From CAZDFU01 sp964504985 (lineage in GTDB: Bacteria > Patescibacteriota > Microgenomatia > Daviesbacterales > UBA10151), in contig CAZDFU010000022.1 of NCBI GenBank assembly GCA_964504985.1, positions 1 to 13,847 on the forward strand: DNA of 13,847 nucleotides, given 5' to 3'. How positions within the stretch are numbered: the first letter of the stretch is position 1; each line of letters begins with the position of its first letter. The notes under the pieces are model-generated. The model had not been told where the DNA came from. It searched no databases and saw only the letters and a list, made by a program, of their open reading frames with translations. Below are positions 6,820 to 13,847 of this stretch, piece by piece. Position numbers and translations under genes: made by a program.

Positions 6820-9800
6820 ATGAATCGGGAATACGGTGGTAGGAGACCATTTATACCTCCTTCAGAGAATTGGGGTTTATCTATTGGGTTTGATAAGAAC
6901 GGGCAACCTATTGAGTTACCAAAAGTTGCCAGTATTTTTAAGAATCATCAGGAAGAGCCTGAAGTACAGGGTAATTTGGCTAGAGCTTGTATACTAAGAT
7001 CATTGCGTGAGGGGAATGCTTCAGCAGATGCTGTTATAAGTCTAATAACCATAGATGATGTTAAGAATGAAATAAAAATTTGGTGTGTGGGAAGCAATAT
7101 TAAGTTAAAAGATGAAGATGAATCTGAAGAAAATAAGTATCGTAAAGCCAAGAATTTGCTTACTCCGGATGAAGAGTTAATAGAAAGATTAAGTCCTCAT
7201 CTAAAGCAGATGGATTTAGCAAAACTATTGGCTGTTAGGCGCTACAGACAGGCAGACGAAGCAACTAGACAAACATTAATTTATGGGACGTATCACCTTT
7301 TAGGGGATATATTGGGACCTAGAAGGCGATATCATTATGGGCAAGAACAAGTAGTTACTCCTATCAATTTACCAGATTTACCTACTGAAATATTCACTGA
7401 AGAAATAACCAGGAATATTCTTTTGGAAAGTGAAATTGAAGCTGCTTTACCTATTTTCCAAAAAAGTATAGATGAAGGTTTCCGTTATCTTCAGAAAAGA
7501 AGATCTACATTAACAGAGCCTATTTTGCAGGATTTTGTTTCCGATGTTGAAAGAGAATATCAGCAGGGACTCTCCTTAAACGTACCAGGATTTAAAAATA
7601 AAATTGCTGGAAGTCAAAAAGACATTCCTGATTCTGAAGAAATTATGTGTTCTGACTATCCAGCCCCGCATCAAAAGCTATATGCACAAAGATTTATCCA
7701 CAAACCTCAAGCGATTGGTCATGTAGATTTATTGGTTGGTGACCCCAGAACTATGAAAACAGGGGCGTTTATTTATGCCATGAAAGCAGTAGGAGCAAAA
7801 ACTCCATTAGTCGTATGCCCTGCCAGCCTCAGATATAATTGTGAGAGAGAAATCCGAGAAAAATTCCAGAATCCAGTTGAGGTAATACAAATTAAATCTG
7901 AAAGAGAGTTTAAAAGGTTAGCAAACGGGGATTTCAAAAAAGCAGATTATGTTATTTTAAGTTACTCCTTACTTAGCAGGTTTAGCTCTTTGGAATTTCA
8001 ACACCTTTTTTCATTACTCAGAGATAAACTTGGTATTGATGCATTAGTGGCTGATGAAGCTCATTTAGCAAAAGAGCCTAAATCTGAATGTACTAAGCAG
8101 CTTTATCTATTATCCAGATTATTACCAGAGAGTGCACCTAGAATAGCTGCCAGTGCTACTTTTGTGGTGAACACTGTGGAAGATTTGGATGAACCTGTCA
8201 GGATGCTATTACCGTATAAATATCCAAATCCCGGAGATTTCACCAGAGCTGCAAGGAATGATCCTCATCTTGTCTCAGCGCTATTATATGGCAGCCGACT
8301 AATTACCCGCTGGACTAAGGAGGCTATTTTGGGAGATAGGTTGCCTCCAGTTGAAGGAGGAGGTCCGCGGGAAGAACCAGTGCCATTTTCTCCATTTCAT
8401 CAATTCATTTATGATCTTGTTCACCAGGATAGCATAATTGAAGATAGATTAAAGCGTGGCATGCTTCGTCAGGTTTCATTAGATCCGTTGCTTATCAGGC
8501 ACCATTATCATCCGGAAAGTATTCGTAGAATAATTTTGGAATTGAGAGATAGGTATAGCCGAGAGAAAGACGAAAGAAAACAGGAAATACTTGAGGATAA
8601 AATAAAAGCATTAGAAGAAAGGATAACAATGGTTACTAATCTATTCTCTCAAGGGGAGGCTAAAAACGCTTTAATAGACGCCCATGAAAAATTCATACAC
8701 TGGAAGATAACTCAAAATATCGATGAAAATTTTGATGAAGATTTTCTGGTTAAAATAGGTTATGGAAAACTCGCTGCCTGGGCTTTTTTTAATTTACCAA
8801 AAGGAATAAAAGTATTAGCAGATGAAACAAATAATGAATTCCTAAAAAGTGATTGGGTAGGCCTGGATGGAATATACTCCAGTAAATATAGAAGACTAAA
8901 ACAGATTCTTGATCAAAAAATTGCTTCAGGAGAAGAAAAGGTAATTGTATTTTCTGGGTTTTATCAGACAAACGTAACAACAGGAATTGAAGATCTTGAA
9001 AATTTGAAACAGGATGAGGAACTTGCTTTCCTTTCATTATATGATCAGCTTAGACAATGGTATGGTGACAATTGCGTCTTGAAGATTGACGGGTCTGTAT
9101 CTATTGAACCAAAAAAGGGTGAAATAGCTGCTAGAGAGCACGTAAGGAAGACATTTAGATTGGATCCTTCTCGAAAAATACTTTTAGCTACAGTCCGTTC
9201 TTCCCGTTTAGGCATAGATTTAACAATTCCTCCAACCACAGCGAATCAGCACTTTAAAAAGCTAGTTGAGATTTGGCTTGACCTGCCGGATACCCAGGCT
9301 GATTTTGTTCAGGGAAATGGACGTGGACAAGGTCCTGGGCAACTAATTCCTTTGGAAATCATCAAAATAATGAGCACAAATGCAGAACAACCAAATACAG
9401 TTCGGTATGGTTTTATTGACCATGGAATAGCGCAAGCTGTGGAGTATAAGAATTTGATTGCACTAATGGCCATTGACGGTATCCCATTGACAGATGAGCA
9501 GGAAGCTTTTGTAAAATCCTATATGACAAATTTAAGAATAGATGATTATCCTCAAACCCCTAGAAATTATTTAAGGGAGAGATTCTTTGTGGATATCCGG
9601 GGTAAAGGAACAAAGAGAAATTTAGAATATCTTGAAGAAGTAGGGTTTGAAGGCTTAACAAATGAGGATTTTTTTGTTACTTATTATTCACAAAATGATG
9701 AGATGAGTTTGTCTGGACATAATGCCAAGGCAGTTTCTGAAATTTTCAAAAAATATAAAGAAATTAACACAAAAGGAAGGTTAAGAATAGGTAGTATTGG

Positions 9801-10752
9801 GTCAGGGGTTGGAATTCTTCAAGCTATCCTGGGTGAACCTTTAATCAATATCGATATGATCATGGGGATGTTACAATTTTCTAGGTTTAGATTGGGGGAT
9901 AAGGGAGAATTTGTCAGGGCTGATGCTGCTCGATTACCTTTTGCAGATGAAACCTTCGACGCTGTTGATTCCTCAATGGTTTTACATTGGACAGATAACA
10001 GTCCGCTTCTTCAAGCACCCGAGTATTCACCATTTCATAACTGGGTAGGACAGATTTCAGAGAGAGCAATAGTTTTACAGGAATTGAATAGAATTGTGGC
10101 TAGGAATGGTTTACTAACTATTACAGTTCCTTCAACCTACCTTACCGCTGAACAGTTTGGTGTATGGAAAGAATGCCTTGAAAAATATTTTGGATTGAGA
10201 GTAAGAGGAGATCTCCCTTCTGGATTATTACAAGCTACTGATTACAGATCAGAACCTATTAGCTGGATTTTTAATCTAGAAAAGATTGCTGCCCCCCAAA
10301 ATGGTTTTTCTTTAAGAGATCTCAGATTTAATTTTGAACAGGTGGTAAGTATAATTGCTAATGGGAGGAGAAATGGAAATGCAGTTATTAGCCCTCCTTA
10401 TCCTATTCCTCATTCTGAATTTGAAATCATTCATCCGGAAAGTGGCAAGAAAGAAAGATTGTCATATAAAAAAACTGTTTCTACTGTAGATATTGAGGAG
10501 GAATTACTTGGAAAGAAACAGAAATTAAGCCAAGAGGATATCTTGTCTCAACTTGGTATTGAGGAATTTGGTTTTTACAGACGACTCAGAAAGGAAGCTA
10601 AAAGCAGGTGGAATTTAAGTCAGAAAGAAGCTGATGAACTTGCTGTTGAGGTGGTCTTTGAATGGGCAAAAAACTCCACCCAAAAACATGATGTCAAAAG
10701 GATCTTGACAGAATTAGATATAATAATGGAGGAAATTTACCATAAAAAATGA
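6820..10752 (+). CDS. SNF2-like SF2 helicase fused to a class I (type 11-like) SAM methyltransferase
   Basis: This is a 1310-aa fusion. Residues 1-285 are an unrecognised N-terminal region. The helicase part spans about 285-850: motif I GDPRTMKTG (Lys313, Thr314), Ia CPASL (333-337), II DEAH (412-415), III SAT (445-447), a helical/coiled insertion (about 568-607), IV VIVFSGF (708-714), V around RSSRLGIDL (793-801) and VI QGNGRGQG (831-838). Motif I has Met312 where Gly is usual, and motif VI has Gly838 for the second Arg, so ATPase activity is uncertain. Residues about 940-1150 are a Rossmann methyltransferase: GSIGSGVGI (991-999), acidic Asp1012, ADAARLPF (1034-1041) and FDAVDSSMVLHW (1046-1057). 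It resembles type 11 enzymes and lacks a DNA-methylase (D/N)PP(Y/W) motif in the expected place. A 160-residue charged C-terminus follows. The ATGA overlap couples it to the next gene. Confidence 0.85.
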   Translation: MNREYGGRRPFIPPSENWGLSIGFDKNGQPIELPKVASIFKNHQEEPEVQGNLARACILRSLREGNASADAVISLITIDDVKNEIKIWCVGSNIKLKDEDESEENKYRKAKNLLTPDEELIERLSPHLKQMDLAKLLAVRRYRQADEATRQTLIYGTYHLLGDILGPRRRYHYGQEQVVTPINLPDLPTEIFTEEITRNILLESEIEAALPIFQKSIDEGFRYLQKRRSTLTEPILQDFVSDVEREYQQGLSLNVPGFKNKIAGSQKDIPDSEEIMCSDYPAPHQKLYAQRFIHKPQAIGHVDLLVGDPRTMKTGAFIYAMKAVGAKTPLVVCPASLRYNCEREIREKFQNPVEVIQIKSEREFKRLANGDFKKADYVILSYSLLSRFSSLEFQHLFSLLRDKLGIDALVADEAHLAKEPKSECTKQLYLLSRLLPESAPRIAASATFVVNTVEDLDEPVRMLLPYKYPNPGDFTRAARNDPHLVSALLYGSRLITRWTKEAILGDRLPPVEGGGPREEPVPFSPFHQFIYDLVHQDSIIEDRLKRGMLRQVSLDPLLIRHHYHPESIRRIILELRDRYSREKDERKQEILEDKIKALEERITMVTNLFSQGEAKNALIDAHEKFIHWKITQNIDENFDEDFLVKIGYGKLAAWAFFNLPKGIKVLADETNNEFLKSDWVGLDGIYSSKYRRLKQILDQKIASGEEKVIVFSGFYQTNVTTGIEDLENLKQDEELAFLSLYDQLRQWYGDNCVLKIDGSVSIEPKKGEIAAREHVRKTFRLDPSRKILLATVRSSRLGIDLTIPPTTANQHFKKLVEIWLDLPDTQADFVQGNGRGQGPGQLIPLEIIKIMSTNAEQPNTVRYGFIDHGIAQAVEYKNLIALMAIDGIPLTDEQEAFVKSYMTNLRIDDYPQTPRNYLRERFFVDIRGKGTKRNLEYLEEVGFEGLTNEDFFVTYYSQNDEMSLSGHNAKAVSEIFKKYKEINTKGRLRIGSIGSGVGILQAILGEPLINIDMIMGMLQFSRFRLGDKGEFVRADAARLPFADETFDAVDSSMVLHWTDNSPLLQAPEYSPFHNWVGQISERAIVLQELNRIVARNGLLTITVPSTYLTAEQFGVWKECLEKYFGLRVRGDLPSGLLQATDYRSEPISWIFNLEKIAAPQNGFSLRDLRFNFEQVVSIIANGRRNGNAVISPPYPIPHSEFEIIHPESGKKERLSYKKTVSTVDIEEELLGKKQKLSQEDILSQLGIEEFGFYRRLRKEAKSRWNLSQKEADELAVEVVFEWAKNSTQKHDVKRILTELDIIMEEIYHKK

Positions 10753-11321
10753 ACATAATTGAAGGAGATATTAGGAATTTATTTGTGGGTTCTGCTGGTG
10801 AAGCTGCTTCAAAAGTAGCGGCAACTTGGAGCTGGCACGAGGATAGGAAAAATATTATGCCAGGAGAAGGTCAAACTTTAATCGTGAGAGCAGGATCAGT
10901 TAACAGGCTTTTTATTTTGGAACATGTAATTGCTTATTCTCATGAATACACTATGCAAAGATGGCCAAAATCAAGAGGTCCGGAAATAGCTAGCATGGAT
11001 ACTGCTGAGGTAGTAGGTTACAGCTTTCATTCTTATACGCTTCCATTTGTAAAGGTAGGGGAGATTGGAAGTGCAGCCAATATTCAGCTAGCAACTCTAA
11101 GAGGATTGAATATATACGGAGAGCCTCTAATGGGTGATGAGGCAATAACAAAAAGTGCCAAACTTTCAGAGATGATAGGCCTAAGGCATCAAGGAAGAGG
11201 ATTTATTACACCTGTTGATTTTAGAGGTGGACGAGCTTTGCTTCTAACAGTGGGAAACAAACAATTAAGCCCAGATGAGTTACAAAGACTGGAAGCTGAT
11301 CTCCTAAGCGAACTTATTTGA
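10749..11321 (+). CDS. Unknown 190-aa protein, translationally coupled to the helicase-methyltransferase
   Basis: No family is recognised. The ATG lies inside the ATGA overlap with the upstream stop, so coupled translation and a shared transcript are likely. A GGAGG sits 15 nt upstream, rather far for an SD. The protein is soluble with mixed alpha/beta character and several aromatic and His residues in its middle (WSWHEDRK; HVIAYSHEYTMQRW). It has no signal peptide or membrane helix. Its last 19 residues (QLSPDELQRLEADLLSELI) closely resemble the C-terminus of the 757-aa protein encoded next: 9 of the first 17 positions are identical by hand alignment. This points to a shared docking tail or a common interacting partner. 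A role together with the helicase-methyltransferase is inferred from context only. Confidence 0.7.
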   Translation: MNIIEGDIRNLFVGSAGEAASKVAATWSWHEDRKNIMPGEGQTLIVRAGSVNRLFILEHVIAYSHEYTMQRWPKSRGPEIASMDTAEVVGYSFHSYTLPFVKVGEIGSAANIQLATLRGLNIYGEPLMGDEAITKSAKLSEMIGLRHQGRGFITPVDFRGGRALLLTVGNKQLSPDELQRLEADLLSELI

Positions 11322-11336
11322 ATGTCATCCTATAGT

Positions 11337-11365
11337 TTGCATTTTAAGCTCTTTACCACTATAAT
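11337..11365 (+). promoter_or_regulatory. Promoter of the 757-aa protein gene
   Basis: TTGCAT (11337-11342), a 17-nt spacer and a perfect TATAAT (11360-11365) sit in the 58-nt gap before the ATG at 11380. The distance from -10 to ATG is 14 nt, leaving a leader of about 8 nt without an SD. The gene can therefore be expressed apart from the upstream pair. Confidence 0.65.
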
Positions 11366-11379
11366 ATAAATTCAAAAAT

Positions 11380-13653
11380 ATGGATCGAAAATTTGAAAAA
11401 GGTACAGATATTGAGTCCTTTGGTTTACCTACTGATCTGATTACGGATCCAGAAAAGTATGATGGAGATATTCCCTTTTGGAAACGAACAGTAAATTTTT
11501 TCAGACAATATCAAAAATCTAATCATAAAGGAAAACAAGCTCTGTTAGAACAAATAACCCATTCAATCGTTAAAGAACCGGCAATACTTCTGCATCTTAT
11601 AAGAAATTTTGATTTATGGGGGCAGGTCTCTAAAGAGTTAGACCCTGAAGAATTAAAAGAACAGCTTCTTGTTCAAACGGAGAATACTTTAGTGAGAAGG
11701 CTAAATTTGTCTACTTGGACTCCTCCTCACATCGAAGAGTTAGTGGGCTTGTGTTTAGATGGAAGGAAGCAAGTAACTACTGGTGCATCAGCTACCCCAA
11801 AGACATCTAATTTAATTGATTTGATTCAAAGGATAACACCTAGTCCTTATATGGAAAGTGCACCTGCCCCAGATACTTTTCCACTCCAGCCTATGGAACG
11901 CTTCATATCAGCTCTTTTCAATGCCCCTAGAACTGTCGAGGATGCTGTAGATTTATACTACAATGCTGTTTGGGCCATGGTAACAACAACTCACGCAGAT
12001 ATCAGGGAAGAGATTTTTTCAATACTTTGTTTAGAAAAACCATGGTTGAATGAAGAATCGACAAGCAGTATTTATTTTGAAGAAGGAATGTTTTCTGCAG
12101 ATGACATTCATTTAGCAAAGTATTTTGCTGTGGTGGAGGCATTAAATTCAGTTGGAAAATTGCTTGAGATGGGAAAATTGTATAGTAAAGCTGTAACTGG
12201 TAAATCAATCCATTCTGAAAGGGCAGAACGCAGGTACAAGAAAATGGATGATGCTCTTGATTGGTATGATGAAGCAAAAAGATCCATAGTAAATAGAGCT
12301 TTATTATCTCAATCAGGCAAAAACCCGAAGAGGTTTAACCAATTAACGGATCTCGAGGCTTTGAAGCAGGAGGGTAATGATTGGGACGAAAGGATAGCAT
12401 TTTACCAAAATCAGGGTATGTCATTTTATGATGCTATTGTAAGTTACAATAGGGAAATCTTAAATCGACCCTGGCCCGAAAACGTTAAGAAGGATCCTAA
12501 TGAACCTCTACGGAGGATTCTTCAGGAATATTTTTCTAAAGTTGTTTTTAAAGCCCTGTGGGAACAGCAAAAAATAGACTTAGCTAAGCAAGGTTACCAA
12601 CAATTAACTCCCCAAAATTTACAAATTTCCGATGGAATTAGCTTAGATATTTTAGCAAAAGGTATCGAAACACCTGAACAAAGAGATGCAGTAGTAAGAA
12701 TGGTTACTGAATACATACTTGGGGGTAGTAGAAAAGCTACAATCAGTAGTAATAACAGTGTATTTTCCTCAGAAGAATCAATGAAATTATTTGATGGACT
12801 TATTAGACAATTTGATGCAGATAGAAACATTATATTTAGTATGCGGCCGATTTCAGATGATGAGACCACTGGTACCTTAGCCTCAATACTAGAATATCGT
12901 CGTCCTTTAATTTCATTACATCAAACAAAAGCAATGGAAAATAAGATAGCAAGAGTAAGAATGGAGATAATGAATAATTTTGTTCGTTCTATAACTAAAC
13001 GAGGATATTCTGTTGTTATTAATGATCCAGCTCTTAGGCACTTAGGATATGAAGCGATTGAATTTAAGAAACATTCAGATAATTCTATAGCAGTGAACAT
13101 AACTATTGTAGGAGAACAATATACTTTTTTCTTAGATTCGGATCAGAGAATTAAATTGGGAGGTGACTTACTTAGATTTGGTAGTGCTCAAGATAAGGCT
13201 TGGTTGGAACTTTTAACATTATCTCACTTAAGAAGGCTAATCTGCATTGAAGAAGATGAAGAGATACTTAAGGCAGAGATGATTGGAGGCCAAAGACAAT
13301 ATGAAAAATATAGAAGACAAGTTGGAAGAAGTGAACATTTAAGAAGACAACAGCCCGGGCCAGGGTACACAACAGAGGCATTTAATAAATGTTTAAAGAG
13401 TAATTTACCTATTAAAAACCTTCATTTAATTAACCGAATGAAAGCAGAAATTGGTAAAGGCGGAACAAAAGAAACAGGTATTTGGACGTATGTTTCAGGT
13501 ATAGAATATGTAGATGCTCCTGACGCAAAACCTGTTAAAGTTGCTTTTAAAGGTGCTTCAGATGATATTAATGCAGTTATTCCTTTGGGACAAATTTCAC
13601 AAGAGGAAATATCTAGATTAGAGGAAGATATATTACAAGAAATGGGTTATTAG
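11380..13653 (+). CDS. Unknown 757-aa protein of a tandemly duplicated family
   Basis: No known domain is recognised. The protein is large, soluble and mostly helical by composition, with no signal peptide and no membrane segment. The N-terminal ~46 residues (starting MDRKFE, with KYDGDIPFWKRTV at about 26-38) recur in a truncated copy that starts 2 bp after this gene stops. The middle contains long charged helices (RYKKMDDALDWYDEAKR). Residues about 570-620 look like an alpha/beta segment (GYSVVINDPALRHLGYEAIEF; VNITIVGEQYTFFLDSDQRI). A basic region follows (EKYRRQVGRSEHLRRQQPGPGY), possibly for nucleic acid contact. The tail (QISQEEISRLEEDILQEMGY) matches that of the 190-aa neighbour. Its own promoter precedes it. 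A partnership with the helicase-methyltransferase is inferred from the shared tail and the position. Confidence 0.7.
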   Translation: MDRKFEKGTDIESFGLPTDLITDPEKYDGDIPFWKRTVNFFRQYQKSNHKGKQALLEQITHSIVKEPAILLHLIRNFDLWGQVSKELDPEELKEQLLVQTENTLVRRLNLSTWTPPHIEELVGLCLDGRKQVTTGASATPKTSNLIDLIQRITPSPYMESAPAPDTFPLQPMERFISALFNAPRTVEDAVDLYYNAVWAMVTTTHADIREEIFSILCLEKPWLNEESTSSIYFEEGMFSADDIHLAKYFAVVEALNSVGKLLEMGKLYSKAVTGKSIHSERAERRYKKMDDALDWYDEAKRSIVNRALLSQSGKNPKRFNQLTDLEALKQEGNDWDERIAFYQNQGMSFYDAIVSYNREILNRPWPENVKKDPNEPLRRILQEYFSKVVFKALWEQQKIDLAKQGYQQLTPQNLQISDGISLDILAKGIETPEQRDAVVRMVTEYILGGSRKATISSNNSVFSSEESMKLFDGLIRQFDADRNIIFSMRPISDDETTGTLASILEYRRPLISLHQTKAMENKIARVRMEIMNNFVRSITKRGYSVVINDPALRHLGYEAIEFKKHSDNSIAVNITIVGEQYTFFLDSDQRIKLGGDLLRFGSAQDKAWLELLTLSHLRRLICIEEDEEILKAEMIGGQRQYEKYRRQVGRSEHLRRQQPGPGYTTEAFNKCLKSNLPIKNLHLINRMKAEIGKGGTKETGIWTYVSGIEYVDAPDAKPVKVAFKGASDDINAVIPLGQISQEEISRLEEDILQEMGY

Positions 13654-13655
13654 AT

Positions 13656-13814
13656 ATGGATAGAAAATTCGAGCAAGACGGTAACGGTGAGTTACTAGGT
13701 GTGCCAGGTGATCTAATTACAAATGCTGCTAAGTATGATGCAGATATTCCTTTCTGGAAAAGAACTGTTGGGTTTTTAAAACAGTATCAGCTTGCTAGTA
13801 TGAAAAACCTCTGA
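13656..13814 (+). pseudogene. Truncated second copy of the 757-aa protein gene (5' end only)
   Basis: An ATG 2 bp after the preceding stop opens a 52-codon frame starting MDRKFEQDGN and ending ASMKNL before TGA. By hand alignment its first 45 residues match the start of the 757-aa protein at 29 positions with no gap, including KYDADIPFWKRTV and QYQ. Similarity stops at about residue 45-48, just before a GC-rich hairpin. No other frame of the remaining bases continues the homology. The copies are diverged, so the duplication is old, but the truncation may be recent. It has no promoter of its own and would rely on the upstream gene. It could also be a full gene interrupted by an insertion, with its remainder beyond the window. 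Confidence 0.75.
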
Positions 13815-13818
13815 GACC

Positions 13819-13839
13819 CCCGCCATCTTTTATGGCGGG
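13819..13839. repeat. GC-rich REP-like hairpin at the break of the truncated gene
   Basis: CCCGCCAT (13819-13826) and ATGGCGGG (13832-13839) form a perfect 8-bp stem with a 5-nt loop (CTTTT). The GC content is far above the surroundings. No T-run follows on either strand at the proper distance, so it is not a usual intrinsic terminator. Short palindromes like this mark REP sequences and the ends of IS200/IS605-type elements moved by Y1 transposases. No transposase is visible because the window ends 8 bp later. Confidence 0.55.
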
Positions 13840-13847
13840 TGGTGAAA

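Noticed and set aside
10390..10401. SPPY (residues 1191-1194 of the fusion) as a DNA N4/N6-methylase catalytic motif
   Set aside because: It lies about 140 residues after the place where motif IV belongs in this fold, and the proper position holds DAVDSSMV. It is most likely a chance match.
6820..13814. A DISARM or BREX locus
   Set aside because: No DUF1998 protein, PLD nuclease, PglZ, BrxC or DNA-methylase motif is present. Only the general helicase/methylase theme is shared.
13819..13839. Intrinsic terminator after the truncated gene
   Set aside because: The stem is good, but no T-tract follows it on the plus strand, and on the minus strand the nearest T-run is about 10 nt away.
1..13847. 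CRISPR arrays, tRNA or rRNA genes, and UGA recoding
   Set aside because: No regularly spaced repeats or cloverleaf were seen. Several genes end in TGA at sensible places, so the standard code applies.

Overview
The window is AT-rich bacterial DNA using the standard code: TGA ends several of the genes, so this is not code 25. The best guess is a Patescibacteria (CPR) genome, perhaps Microgenomates-like. Reasons are the SD-poor starts, promoters placed almost on the start codons, a row of small membrane-anchored extracytoplasmic proteins, a degenerate PEP-synthase-like protein, and a secreted family that I recall from such genomes (from memory, not searched).

Left part (1-1070, minus strand): at the edge are the first ten codons of a probable BrnT-type toxin gene with its promoter and repeats. 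Next come a small one-helix membrane protein with its own promoter and a secreted two-cysteine protein. Positions 67-227 hold no gene or hairpin that I can support.

1071-5329 (plus strand): five closely spaced genes, probably one operon. They encode a membrane-anchored PsbP-like protein, a CvpA-CAP fusion, an anchored thermonuclease, an anchored DUF192 protein and a 499-aa inactive-looking relative of PEP synthase. The first four place domains outside the membrane. The last gene overlaps tail-to-tail with rsmI. On the minus strand a DedA-family membrane protein and rsmI form a two-gene unit (5309-6701).

6702-13847: a divergent promoter region leads into the accessory part. A 1310-aa protein joins a SNF2-like SF2 helicase with altered key residues to a class I (type 11-like) SAM methyltransferase. 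It overlaps by 4 bp a 190-aa protein of unknown function, which is followed by a 757-aa unknown protein with its own promoter. The 190- and 757-aa proteins end in a similar tail, which links them. Two bases after the 757-aa gene a diverged second copy begins and is cut off after about 48 codons next to a GC-rich hairpin, where the window ends. I infer an uncharacterised nucleic-acid-directed system (defence, anti-restriction or mobile-element related) with a tandemly duplicated component broken by a REP/IS200-type element or a contig end. Its function is not established by anything in the sequence.
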